Shown in pieces: positions 23,272 through 34,400 of a stretch of DNA of 64,000 nucleotides. The stretch's first letter is position 1, and every line of letters begins with the position of its first letter. Both the position numbers and the translations under genes were made by a program. Source of the DNA: Lepidodermella squamata (taxonomy: Eukaryota > Gastrotricha); the NCBI GenBank assembly GCA_047495785.1, contig JBLDXI010000029.1:744001-808000 (forward strand), in the 5' to 3' direction. The notes beneath the pieces were generated by a model that ran no database searches, was not told where the DNA came from, and was given only the letters and a program-made list of their open reading frames with translations.

Positions 23272-25656
23272 ATGGTTCGCATCACTGAGGATTTGATAAG
23301 GAAACGCGCTGAGCATAACAATCTTGAAATTTCAACCCTCGAGGAAGTTTCGCTACATCAACAGGATATCGAAAAGTATGCGAAAGAAACCACACAAGAT
23401 CGCAGTTTTTACTTGTAACTCCCTTTCCAGGATCGAAAATATCGACAAGTGGTGCCGAGATCTGAAAATTTTGTACCTTCAAAGCAACCTCATTCCTAGA
23501 ATAGGTAAGCTAATTTTAAATAATTTGATTTGAATTGATCTAATTTTTCTTGTTCAGAAAACGTTTCTAGGCTCAAAAAGCTGGAATACATCAATTTAGC
23601 TCTGAATAACATCGAACGAGTTGAAAATCTCGAGAACTGCGAAAGTTTGAAGAAACTTGATTTAACCGTCAATTTCGTCGGCGAACTGACAAGCATTGAA
23701 AGCCTTATATCACTCGAACACTTCGAAGAGCTGTAATTGTTTTATCTAAATTTTCTTGATTATTTTTTTCTGCAGTTATTTAACAGGAAATCCTTGCGTC
23801 GATTTTGAAGGCTATAGGCAATACGTTATAGCAACTCTGCCTCAGTTGAAGGTATTTATTTATTATTTTTATTTAATTTATTCAATTTTTAATTCATTTC
23901 AGCAACTCGATGGTACCGAAATTGAGAAATCGGAACGAATTAAGGCGTTGCAGGTATGTAAAATAATTCTTGCGCTGGTTTCGACCAAAAACTACCTGTA
24001 AACACCTTGCAGTGTTTGCCTAACCGTTTTTTATGTCCTCAATTGGGTAACGCATTTTCTATTACCACGCGACGTAAACATGTTGATACTACGTAGTCTT
24101 AGCCTAGAGCGGGAAAGACGGAAAAAAAAACTGGCGTAGCCTTGTTCGCTGCTGCTCTCGAAAGTACACAGCATGCTGAAATATCGTACTTGAGTAAACA
24201 GTGATAAAACGCGCTCGAAATGTACGATAGCCGATAAAAAAATGCGCAATATAGCTGTTTAATAGGAAACCCTGGCGTGTATTTTGCGCCGGTCGTGATA
24301 TAAAAAAAACTTCCTCGCATGCCGATGATAACTAGTCTTCGCGCTTATCTTGTGCGTGGAAAGCGGCGCTTTTTTGTTTTATACGAACTCTAGATAAACG
24401 AAAATAATATAATCGATTTTTATTGCTCCCCGCAGGAATACGACGTTGTGAGGCCGCAAATACTGCGACAGCAAGAGGAATACCGCAGGAAACGAGTAAT
24501 TTTGACGGGATAAAAAAAATCGAAGTTTGATTCACGTGAACTAATCACCGTACAAAAATATTGACAGGAAGCTGAAAAAGCCGAGATCGCGGCCAACAAT
24601 GAACCAAAAAAAGCGGACCGGGAAGAAACTCTTAAAAAGCAAGGACGAAAAAATGCAAACATTAAATTTCTAATAACCTCATTTTATTATACCAAGGTTC
24701 ACGGAAGAAGTTGTGCCGTATACACCTGAGACGCGAATTCAGATGCATGAACAAATGAAGGAATTGAAGAAAACGGAGGGGGAAGATGCTGAAAAGTTGG
24801 TTTTAATTCGGAAAAATCAATGCAAATTTTTCTTGTTATGAAGGACTGAAAAACAACCGAGGAAAATGTTTGGCGAAGACGGCCGAGCTTTAAATATTAA
24901 CGAGCCGAAGTATGATCGGTTTCCATAATTTTAAACTCGAATTTGTAATTTTCGAATTTCAGGCTGGATTTTAAATTTACCGAAAATGATGAGGAAAATG
25001 CTGTCGTTTTCGAACTTGGAGTTTGGAAGTAATTTTTTATTATTTTCATAATTTTATTATTTATGATAATTTTGAATTTTTATCAAATATTAATAATTTA
25101 ATTTGTTTTGAATTTTTAATCAATTTTTTCGAATAGTTAAAAATATTTTTCAAAATTTCTCGTTTCAGACACCTTGATACGTCATTTCTCGATGTTGACG
25201 TGCAGCCAACGTACGTTCGCGTGACAGTCAAAGGCAAAATCGTGCAGCTAGCTTTACCCGATGAGGTGAAACCCGATGCGAGTAAAGCGGCTCGTTCGCA
25301 AATCACCGGCGCACTTGTTATCACAATGCCAAAGGTGAGCGAGCTCATTTTTCCTCATTTGACCCATAATTCAAGTTTGTTTTCTTGCAATCTCTTAGCT
25401 ACACGGTGAGCCGCGTAAAAAACAACCGGCGCCCACACCGGCGGCAAAAAATAGCGAGAATAAAACAGGCGGCAATTACCTTGAATTGGACGACCTCGAG
25501 TCGCGTAAAAAGCGCGCCGATTTTAGGAATATCGTAACTGATTCACCGAAAGCTGCTGAAAAGAAGCAAGTTATGAATGACGATAATCGCGCGAAAAACA
25601 CCGCGCCACCGCCCGCTGATTTCATTGACGATCCTGATGTTCCGCCATTAATTTGA
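23272..25656 (+). CDS. DNAAF11: Dynein axonemal assembly factor 11 (LRRC6/tilB), 12 exons
   Basis: DNAAF11 acts in the cytoplasm in pre-assembly of axonemal dynein arms, so its presence implies motile cilia or flagella. Exons: 23272-23375, 23431-23504, 23558-23732, 23776-23851, 23903-23953, 24436-24495, 24568-24638, 24697-24795, 24844-24909, 24963-25028, 25169-25334, 25399-25656, joining to 421 residues. The N-terminus ([14 protein letters not shown]), the leucine-rich repeats ([20 protein letters not shown], then [13 protein letters not shown]), the LRR cap ([20 protein letters not shown]) and the CS-like domain ([16 protein letters not shown]) are all clear. The C-terminus PDVPPLI matches the family end. 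Intron 7 appears to use a GC donor (24639-24640) with an AG acceptor at 24696. The intron at 23954-24435 is unusually long for this gene. Confidence 0.95.
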
Positions 25657-26814
25657 GCGTTTTTTTCATGTGATACTTGCTATTATTATCATCTCAATTT
25701 TTGTTTATTACCTCCTTTTTTATTTCACGTGATCTCGCGCACTCTTGTGATATAAATAATTTGCTGCAAAAAAAAATCGGACTTGTAATGAATTTTAGTG
25801 CGCGTGACCAATTTAATAATAAACAAAAAATGAAATAAAATACGTCGCAAGAGGGTTCGAATGGCGGCAATCGATCGGCCTAAATTTAGCCGTCGAAATT
25901 TCCAGAAAAACAGTTAATTTCGTAATCACGCGGCGGGAAAATCGATATCGTGTTCGCTTCAACTAATTCCAGACCGCGAAAAGGAGCTCAACTCCCCATT
26001 AATAAGTCGAGCACGTTTTTTTTCTTGCCAGGTGAAAAGGTGACTTGAGCTAATGCTTGACTTCTTTTTTTACGGCCCATTAGTTGCGCATTTTTTTACC
26101 GCTGCGCACGGGCTTTTGACATGATCGGAATAATTTAGCCGTATCGCGGCATAAATTGTTGTTGCTTTTTTATGGCTGGCATTCGATACACTGCGAGGCT
26201 TGCCAAGAAAAAAAGCCCCGAGCGCAACTGGAGCGGATTGCGCATGCGAATAATCCTGCCAGGGTAATGAGATGAAACCGCTCATGTTTTGCTTGTTGCT
26301 GAGATTGATACCTCATACCCCAAGCAGTTGGATTCGAATCGGCAGTAAAATAACAGCTGTTATGCATTACGTTGCGGTTTCTGACATCTGCTAGCGTTTT
26401 TTATGGGGAAAATGGGGCAAAGGTAAATAAGTATGCCCACGAAGTGAATTGGAAGGCTTTACGATAAATTAAACGGTGAATAAGGTTGACGACCATGAAA
26501 ATATGGTGACATGAAATAAGGGAAGAAAGTGCTCCCAGGAAAGTTCCTGGAAAATTCAGTGTTTTCGGTCGATTTAAAGCGGCATCTTAAAATCCCTGAA
26601 CGCAACTGAAACTTCGGAAGCTTATCGGAAGCTCGATTGTTCCTGTAAATAATATGCTGTAAATAATCCTGTAAAGGCAAGTGAACTCGAGCCCATTTTA
26701 TTTCGTCATTGGGAATGATATAATTATAATCCCATTCGCTAGGTAGCATATAAAAAATGCAAAGCCTTTATTATATCAGTTCTTGCCCACTTAGGGCGTT
26801 AGCAACGATTTTTT
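25657..26814. other. Intergenic, convergent between DNAAF11 and cassette B
   Basis: About 1.2 kb without a recognisable gene. Short open frames occur on both strands but none has family similarity or splice structure. A hairpin-like element at 26783-26805 belongs to the 3' UTR of the minus-strand secreted-protein gene, and a TTTATT (AATAAA on the minus strand) is near 26767. Confidence 0.4.
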
Positions 26815-27378
26815 CTACTGAGGGGCAGCGCCCGTCTCGACGGCGACGCTGTACGAGAAGTTGTTGGAGGCGGAGTAGCTGCCGCTCTTGTGGCCCTTGC
26901 GACCCTTGTTGCGCTTGCCGCCGAACTTCTTGTGGCCAGCCTTCTTGTTGAACTTGCCGTGACGCTTGTTTGTGCGGCCGCCGAACGAGCCCGATCGCGA
27001 GTACGAGCCAGACTTGGACATGCGCTGGTGCACGCGCTTGAACTTCTTGGTGGACACCTTGCGGGTGTGCTTGTTGGTGCGGGCGGACACCGACGCGGAC
27101 ACCGACTTGGAGTACGAGCCGCGGCGCTTGTTGCGCTTCGACACGAACTTCTTGCCGAAGTTCTTCGCCGGCCGCTTGTTCTTCTGGTGCGAGCCGCTCT
27201 TCGAGACGCTGTACGAGAAGCTTCGGGAAACTTCCTTATTCGGCTTGCCACGACCAGCTTCAGTCTCGGTAAAGGCTGAAAATAATAAAAAATAGTGAAT
27301 TATCACCGAAAGCACTAGCTTCAAAGTATTACCAAGAGCCATAAGGACAGCAACTGTCAAAGCAAAAGCAATATGCAT
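26815..27378 (-). CDS. Secreted highly basic Ser/Lys/Arg/Gly-rich protein, copy B
   Basis: Exons 27378-27333 and 27275-26815 give 168 residues, the same length as copies A and C. The signal peptide reads MHIAFALTVAVLMAL. The mature chain differs from C at only a few positions (for example KSGSHQ for KSGSYQ, FGGRTNK for FGGRKNK, ETEAG for EAEAG). The 57-nt intron is a multiple of three with no stop, so an unspliced message would stay in frame and lengthen the hydrophobic N-terminus. The TATA context and 3'-UTR hairpin are conserved. It lies on the opposite strand to A and C, behind tRNA-Lys and tRNA-Glu copies and a truncated U6. Confidence 0.85.
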   Translation of the reverse strand: MHIAFALTVAVLMALGNTLKLVLSVIIHYFLLFSAFTETEAGRGKPNKEVSRSFSYSVSKSGSHQKNKRPAKNFGKKFVSKRNKRRGSYSKSVSASVSARTNKHTRKVSTKKFKRVHQRMSKSGSYSRSGSFGGRTNKRHGKFNKKAGHKKFGGKRNKGRKGHKSGSYSASNNFSYSVAVETGAAPQ

Positions 27379-27460
27379 GGTTATTGGTTTTAGTGAATTG
27401 GAAACACTGATGAAAGCGCAAAACAGATGAATGATGCTGTTGAAGATGGAGAGCAGCAAA

Positions 27461-27466
27461 TTTATA
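27461..27466 (-). promoter_or_regulatory. TATA box of secreted basic protein gene B
   Basis: On the minus strand TATAAA lies 88 nt before the ATG, in the same context (TTAGCTGATTTGC before it) as in copies A and C. Confidence 0.55.
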
Positions 27467-27668
27467 GCAAATCAGCTAATTATCGGTCGCAAATCGCCAT
27501 TAGTTGAAAAATTGTTCGATGCATGATTAGCTCGCAGTAATTGTGATGACATTCTTCATTTACAAAGAAAAACAGTAAATCTTGGAGATGGGTCACATTT
27601 GACAAATAGTTGGAAACAAATAAAGATGTTCTGATGAATGAAAATCGCTCGACGTTGATGAAAAAGTG

Positions 27669-27740
27669 TTCCCTGACCGGGAATCGAACCCGGGCCGCCG
27701 CGGTGAAAGCGCGGAATCCTAACCACTAGACCATCAGGGA
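27669..27740 (-). tRNA. tRNA-Glu (TTC), cassette B
   Basis: Minus-strand copy that appears identical over 72 nt to the tRNA-Glu of cassettes A and C, with anticodon loop CTTTCAC and intact stems. Confidence 0.93.
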
Positions 27741-27811
27741 TTCCATGGTGAACTATTGCATTGTTTTACTGTAGAATGATGCAATCGCAAATAAAATAAT
27801 AAAAAATGCTG

Positions 27812-27884
27812 CGCCCTGCGGGGGACTCGAACCCCCGACCCTGTGATTAAAAGTCACATGCTCTACCGACTGAGCTAGGAAGGC
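27812..27884 (-). tRNA. tRNA-Lys (TTT), cassette B, one acceptor-stem mismatch
   Basis: Minus-strand copy of the cassette tRNA-Lys, anticodon TTT. The 3' acceptor strand reads GCAGGGC instead of GGAGGGC, giving a C-C mismatch at the 6:67 pair. Everything else is intact. It may be functional or an early pseudogene. Confidence 0.85.
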
Positions 27885-27956
27885 CGTTGAACAAACAGGG
27901 CGACCAACTCCTAATTGTATTAGATCCTTTTTCTTGATGGGTTTGTGAGTCATTGC

Positions 27957-28034
27957 AAAAAATATGGAACGCTTCACGATTTTGCGTGTCATCCTTGCGC
28001 AGGGGCCATGCTAATCTTCTCTGTATCGTCCAAT
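27957..28034 (-). pseudogene. 5'-truncated U6 snRNA copy, cassette B
   Basis: The 3' ~75 nt of U6, with the T-run terminator, the GTGAAGCGTTCC tail and the ACAGAGA box, are present on the minus strand. The homology stops after ATTGG-ACGATACAG, which also lacks one A. The 5' stem-loop and ATATACTAAA segment are missing and replaced by unrelated DNA that starts with a tandem CCAATGACCATCC. The tRNA-Ser found upstream in A and C is also absent. Confidence 0.88.
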
Positions 28035-28363
28035 GACCATCCAATCCAATGACCATCCATTGCCGGGTGGATCAGATGCATTGCCATGTACAAATACGAT
28101 GTTGCTGTGCCTACTTGCATTGTACAATCTATCAGCGGCTAAGTTCAGCGGCCAAGATTCATTCCTATTCGGCAAGACACCCGTACTTTCCGAAGCTATA
28201 TCGAACGTCTTTGAACTGTCGGCAATCCGATTAATTTCAGCCATTCAAAACAAGTTTCGCGACAATGTTGCTGATATGCGTACCGAAATTTCGAAATTCC
28301 GAAATCGATTCTCAGCCTTTCAGAAAATTTATTATGCTCATAAAATTATCTAGTAACTAGGCA
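28035..28363. other. Junction region between cassette B and the Cys-loop receptor
   Basis: Open frames exist on both strands (plus 28033-28353, minus 28244-28011) but neither resembles a known family. A 13-nt unit, CCAATGACCATCC, is repeated in tandem at about 28030-28055 at the U6 breakpoint. The plus-strand frame starts inside that junction. Confidence 0.4.
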
Positions 28364-29662
28364 CTATGACGTCATTTTGCTGAAATATACCGTAATGACA
28401 ATCGTGCCAAACAAAAATGCGAACGAAGCAGCAACGATATCGATGACTCGAACCACTCTGACACCGTATCTGATCACATTTTCGAGAACTACGCGCTTCA
28501 TCGTCGCCGTTTTAGCATAAACGCCAGTTGCTAGGGTGTAAAGCGTAATTACAACGCAAATCATCATCAAATAAATGACAACACTGATGAGATAGACTTC
28601 CTCGGCTGTGCGAGGAATCAGCGAGAAAACAAGCGTTAGCACAACAGCCATGGAGAGGTTTATAGTAACACAGAACGTGGGTCTGTCCGAATGTGTTGGA
28701 TCTATTAGAAGGCCGGCAACTTGCAGTAGAAACAGGCTCATCGTTGGAAGAAATACATTTCCCACGTAGTACTGATACTTTCGGTTGAGAATCAGCGTCA
28801 ACGTGACGTGATCTGAGCCACCGGCGTCGAAAACAGATCCGTTGTAACTGACAAAGCTCCAAATGTCGTCAGCTCGCAGCAGGGGGTAAGTCGAAATAAC
28901 AGTCAGTTCTCCGATGTTAATTGATGCTTCATTATTCGCGTTTTCATTCTCGAATTCGTAATTGCATGACGCTGAGTCAAATGGAAATTTCGTATATTTG
29001 AACCCGAAGCACATGGACTTGAACGGACGAACGCAGTAGATAAGGAAGTTCGGATTCGGACCACGAAACGGCCTTATTTTCACATAAATCTCGCTGAAAC
29101 ATGGCTTGCATTAGATGTCGACTTTCAAATCAAGCGTTTCATTACCTCCTAAGTGGTCTCGAGTCACCAATCGCATTGATGTGCTGCATATCTGGCCACC
29201 AGACATCCTCTTTTTTCACCTCGAATTGAATTCGGTCTAGAACGTTCTGAGAAATATTTGCGTAGCCAGGCAGCAAAGCCGATCGAATGTCACGACCACA
29301 CGGAACGTCCCAAAATATTCGAAATGTCATCGTAACAGTAACGCTAAATTATACGAGGGAGATATAAATTGCTGCGGCAATGAATTATGCTGTGAAAACC
29401 TCATAGTGGAGTCACTGACTTCGGTAATTTGTAATATTCTTGAAATGAGGGTAGTTTGGATCGCATTCGAAAAATTGTTTGTCTGCAAGTGGTTAGCCGC
29501 TGGCAAGTTGCTAGTTTTAGCGATGGGACATAGCTCGAAGAAGCGTTCTTGCATTTGGTTCAATTTTACCGGATTGTTGAGAGCTTTCACCAGGTGATCT
29601 TCCTGCTCTGCTTGATTCGACGATAAAAATGGAACCGCATCGATTAGAAACAGCAACAGCAT
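28364..29662 (-). CDS. Cys-loop (pentameric) ligand-gated ion channel subunit
   Basis: Exons 29662-29400, 29343-29146 and 29093-28364 join to 396 residues. A short hydrophobic leader (MLLLFLIDAVPFL) is followed by an extracellular ligand-binding domain with ITEV...VTVTMTFRIFWDVPC and VWWPDMQHIN. The Cys loop is Cys182-Cys197 with the FPFD motif. Four membrane segments follow: M1 about 264-283, M2 about 292-312 (DRPTFCVTINLSMAVVLTLV, then SLIP), M3 about 320-343, M4 about 370-391. The Cys loop has 14 residues between the cysteines rather than the usual 13. The M3-M4 loop is very short (~25 residues). The start of M2 has neither a clear cation-type Glu nor the anion-type Pro-Ala-Arg signature, so ion selectivity is not predicted. 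The start codon is the ATG at 29662. Confidence 0.85.
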
Positions 29663-31436
29663 TATCAAGGTAATTAAAAATATGACCTATATGTAGGTAA
29701 GATTTTTCTATCATAAAGTGTGTCATATTCTAAGAAATAATACGAAAATACATACAACAAAATTTGTCACCTATTTTTGATCTCACATGCCCTAGTGCGC
29801 ACCCCGAGAGCATCCCCTTGATATTTGAAGCCAGCATGCGCGTCCTCATGTAACTTGTCGCTGCGGAGACCTCACATCGATTGTATTATGAACTACTGGA
29901 GTCTGCAATGACTACGATGCTATTTATCTCAAGAGTTGGGAAAAGCTTTATAATGACTAGACATCCAGGTCCCGCTGCAAATTTTATTGTTTTCATATTA
30001 AGATATTTCCTTCTATGATAGGGTGTGTTATTGTCATACATGCCGATTAATGTGTTGGTTATAGCCCATCTCGCTTGCCAAATAATACTTGAACATACAT
30101 TACAAACATTAGACTGCTTACTTTAGACTGCTTACTCACGATATAAGGGTGCTACGCCATGGGCGCAAGATTGTCAGCTGATTCATCAGCGCTTGGATGC
30201 GAAGTAAACAAAACATTCTATTCTTTTTTATTGGCTTCGAGGCGCTTTCGATTTTTCTGTGGGTTTTTGGTTGACGGATTCTGACAGAGGACATCACATG
30301 GAACTTGCGGGGCATTGTTCAGAAATTTGCAGGTCCATATTATATCCGTGTTAAGCCAAGTAAAAAGAAGGGTAGAGAGTAGCCCCCAAATAAACAGAAA
30401 CAAACCGTTAACGAAGTTGAAATTGACTCAGTTTTTTAAAGGTTCAATTAGCTCGCATCATCTGTTCGACACTTGGAGCGTGCCAAAATACGTCAAGTAG
30501 CGTAGTTACTTGGTTTGCCGTATGCGGTGTGTATCGTTCCAATTTGCCGCTCCGCGGATCGTAACCCGACTTCTGCTGTGGCAGCAAGGTCACATAGGCG
30601 ATATTTTTGCAGCACAGGTGGCTCAGGCATCGATTAATTTGCAACGCCAAACAAGTTTTGGCTCTGACGTAGTGAGCGCTAAACTGGACGGAAAGGTCGG
30701 GGATAGGTTGGGGTGGTTCTTCTCTTTATCAATTTTAAAACCTTCATTATAACCGCTTCTACTTGGAAGCAAAGCTGAATAGTTTTTTTAAGATAAGTAT
30801 GCCTAAAAACGCAAAAATTGCACTTTTCCCTCTCGATTCGCAAGCCTTGAAAGAAAAGATTGGAAAGCCCTGGATAATCACCAAATTAAATGGCTTTTTT
30901 CTCACTTCTCTAGTAAGCTCTCCATGTGTTCTAACTGGGAAAGTGAAAAAACTATGGTTGAACCCAATCTGTTTCTTGAAGAAGCGCCCCAAATGTCAAT
31001 ATTTCACATTTAATCGTGATCAACCTTATTTATTCATTCATCTATAGATAGTATATAGAGTGGAACCCCCATTTCCCGTCTTCTGCGGTTCCACGAAAAT
31101 GCTGACGGGAAATCTACGTAGTTTTGCGTGTAATTGCCCTCTGCGGGTCCAAGTCGCTCCTAAATATTTACATGTTGCGATTTCCCGTCAGACGGAAAAT
31201 CAGGTGACGGGAAATCTGGGTTCCATTGTATTTTATTGTTATAAACAACAAAAGCCCGCTGTTATTTATAAATAACAGTTGCCATAACGACACTGGAGTA
31301 ACTAGAATTTCTTTGGATATAAAGAATAAACGTCAAATGCATATTGCTCCTTTATCGGATAAAGATATAACGATATGATAAACATGATGTCACAAAATAA
31401 CTGAATTAGCTTGTCAGAATGCTCTGTTAGCGTTGC
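29663..31436. other. Intergenic, with one MITE
   Basis: No gene is supported between the receptor start codon and the stop of the EGF gene. A small inverted-repeat element lies at 31058-31228. The remaining open frames are short and have no family resemblance. Confidence 0.4.
31058..31228. mobile_element. TA-flanked MITE, 171 bp (pogo/Tc1-like ends)
   Basis: Inverted ends of about 23 nt, GAGTGGAACCCCCATTTCCC at the left and the reverse complement CAATGGAACCCAGATTTCCC at the right, are flanked by TA on both sides. The CA(G)TGGAACC-type terminus and TA target duplication suggest a Tc1/mariner-pogo relative. No coding capacity. Confidence 0.6.
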
Positions 31437-34400
31437 TTAGTTTATAGCTGCCGTTTGGAAGGTTGTGCGGGACGAAAAAACCATGGAGTTGTTACTCTGT
31501 CGAAGGTAGATATCGTCGTTCGGCTCGACATAAATGAAGTAACCAGAATAGTTGACAGCCTCGTAAGCAACCCCAGAACCCCGAGTACGTTCGCAGAATG
31601 TCGCATCACGATTGAACCCCGAAGTGCCATCGCTCTTAGAAATCTTCAGCCTGATGACGAAGAACGTTACAGCTTGCGATTTGAAAGACTGGCCGGATCG
31701 CGAAAATAGTACACTTTTTGGGTGCCTGGCAGGGTTGCATGGAAGGGACCTTGCAAGTGCACTCGTTCGACTGCAGGCATTGCCGATTCGCACTTGCATA
31801 GGCGGAGCAGATCGCTGTAAATAGAGATCATCTTTCACTTATTAAGAGCCTCAACCAGCCTACCTTGAGTGCAGCCAGTTCCTTGCCACCCAGTCTTACA
31901 AGAACAATTAAAGGGCGATAGGCATTCCTGGTTAGCACCAGTGCAGCTGGTGCAAAAAGCTGTCGCACAGGAGACAAAAATAGTACATAATGGATTCCGA
32001 GAAGTAAGAAACAAATGTTATTGTACACGAGATATGGCCGATAGGAGTCTGCCAAAATTAAAGCGTGAGTCCTCGCACTTCAAACATACGCATTGAGCAG
32101 GCGGGGGCACAGGTCCATCTTGCACGAACATACACCAGGCATCGGGCATTCGTTGTTCGCATCAAAGCAGTCTGAGCAGATAGCTAGTCAGAAAGGAGTG
32201 GGAACAATCAGGCACTGAGTTGAACAGCATACCTTTGGTGCAGCCTTCTCCTTCCCATCCATCCTTGCATGTACATTTTCCAGGCTCCTTGCATTCTTGG
32301 TTGTCTTCACTAGGAAAAATGTTTAGCTAATCAGCTAATTCCATTTAGTCAAAGCTAGATAAAAAGTCTAGGCAGTGCCTCGGCCTAATGTCAGATAAAA
32401 AGCCATAGCTAAATAGCTATATCGATGAACTGCGAATTGAAGCCTACGGCGTAATAAAGTTACACAACAATGGCTGTGACCCTTTCTGATTACTACTCGA
32501 AGCTGCATTTCATTCGTTTTTCATCCATACACACAGAGGCAAAATAGTTATTTTCGCCACTTAGTTTTCAAAACGCTACAACCCTAGCAGTTGAAGGAAG
32601 ACCACAAGCAGTTTTCAATGAAAAAATTTCAAATCGAGGTGACTCCAGGTAAGAACTGCGATCAATTCAATCAACTATTGTTATCAAAGGATTTTAAATA
32701 CTATTCTCAAAAATGTTGGGAAAATCAGAATAATTTCCTCCAGCTATCACGAGCTTCAAAATCTTGCCTAACTAATGATGAGCGAAAAATAACAATTTGA
32801 TTAACGGGCGTGCGTGGGTGACACCCTGTAGGTTTATACGCGCAGCGTTAATTAACAAACTAACCTGAGGAGGCTCGTGTTAGCTAGAGGTTTTATTATG
32901 TCTGATAATTGGGTGATTCCCGTTCGCCCAACTTAATCCGCTCATTTTCCCACTCGCCCAACATTTTCGCCCAACCGCGCACTCGCCCAACCAATTCGCC
33001 CAACTTTAATTTAAAATTAAAATTAACGCTTAAAATTAACGCTTAAAATTAACGCCGCGCGTATAGACCTACAGGGTGTCACCCACGCTCGCCCGAATAT
33101 CACAGATTCAAGGCAACAAATTTTATTCAAATAAGTTCACAACGATGGCTGCCGATATTATCCAAGAATTCAACAGTAATTGAACTGATGCGAGCCGAAT
33201 GATTAAGTGCGCAGCTAATTTTTGTTGTAAAGCTATGTTAATTGAGCTCAAATATTGGGCTGTAAAAAATGTTATAGCTATAATATAGCGGCATTTTTCC
33301 TGTCGAGTTTTGGGTTTGCACGGCTAAGCGTTTGACCGGCGGCTTGCTGTTCTAGCCTGCTTTCGACCGAAGCAACCTCGTTTAATTTTTTGTTGATGCG
33401 ATGATGCCTAATGCCTAGACTCGACCAAGTTATTGGTCTTTATTTTATTTGCCTTGATTGCCTGTTTATAGCGATCAAGTAGGATGCTGGGGCTGATTAT
33501 GTTTGGGACATGAGGCGATGTAAGAAGACGGCACAATCACCGCAGTCACACCTTTCCTAGATTTCAAAATCCGCGGCCGCACTTTCGTTGATTTTCGCTT
33601 CTTAACCCGGGGTGATGCGGGAGGTATAATTATTTCCGCAGGCCCGAGTGGCGCTAAGCTGGAACCCGAAGAGCAGACGAGGTGTGGCGAGGGTGCCGAG
33701 GGTGCCTCAAGGGGAGTGTGGGGAGTTGTGGGTGCTGCTGTTCACTTAAGCAGGCCTGCCGCGTTTCCGTTTTACCTCTACTTCCTCGCTTGCGGTCAAT
33801 TTTTTACGTGGCGGTGGTGCTAGATGTAATAAGGTGGATCATACCAACAATAAAATAAGTAGGTGTAATAAAATTAAATTTCGCTTTTGCAAGGTCTGGG
33901 ACCTTGAGGCGCGTCGCAGGCCGACCGAGTTTTCGAGGCGGCGAGTCGTGAGTTACAATAACGCGAGTGCACGTCGGCGGCGACTGGAGGCTCTTTGCAT
34001 CGTAGCGGGGCATCGACTAGCATCAAATTAGCATCTTCGCAAGTATAATTTGTACATTTTTGTAGGAATCTTTCCTCGAAATTTCATTAATTTTGTCGAA
34101 AGGTCATGCTCGTTGAGCTGAAGCCACCCTGACATGCATTGGAACCAAAATGTAGAGCGGTAAATCACCACTGTAAATTTCATCCATTTCAAATTATTCT
34201 TAATTTTCAGAATTTTTCAGCAGAATTTAGGTGACCTTAGATTAAGATCATCACGAGCAAAATTTGTTAAAGCAAGGAGCAAGGTGAGGATAAACCACAG
34301 TATTTTCTATAAAATGAGACTTCTGCCATGTGGAAAATTTTCAGCCGAATTTTATCCTTATTTTATCATTAAATTTAAATTTAAATCTTAAAATTAGGTT

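Noticed and set aside
23272-25656. Nematode origin, suggested by TTTCAG acceptors and short introns
   Set aside because: An intact DNAAF11 would be unexpected in animals without motile cilia or flagella.
28033-28353. Plus-strand 106-codon frame starting at the U6 breakpoint
   Set aside because: No family resemblance, no signal or splice structure, and its start lies in a tandem repeat created by a rearrangement.
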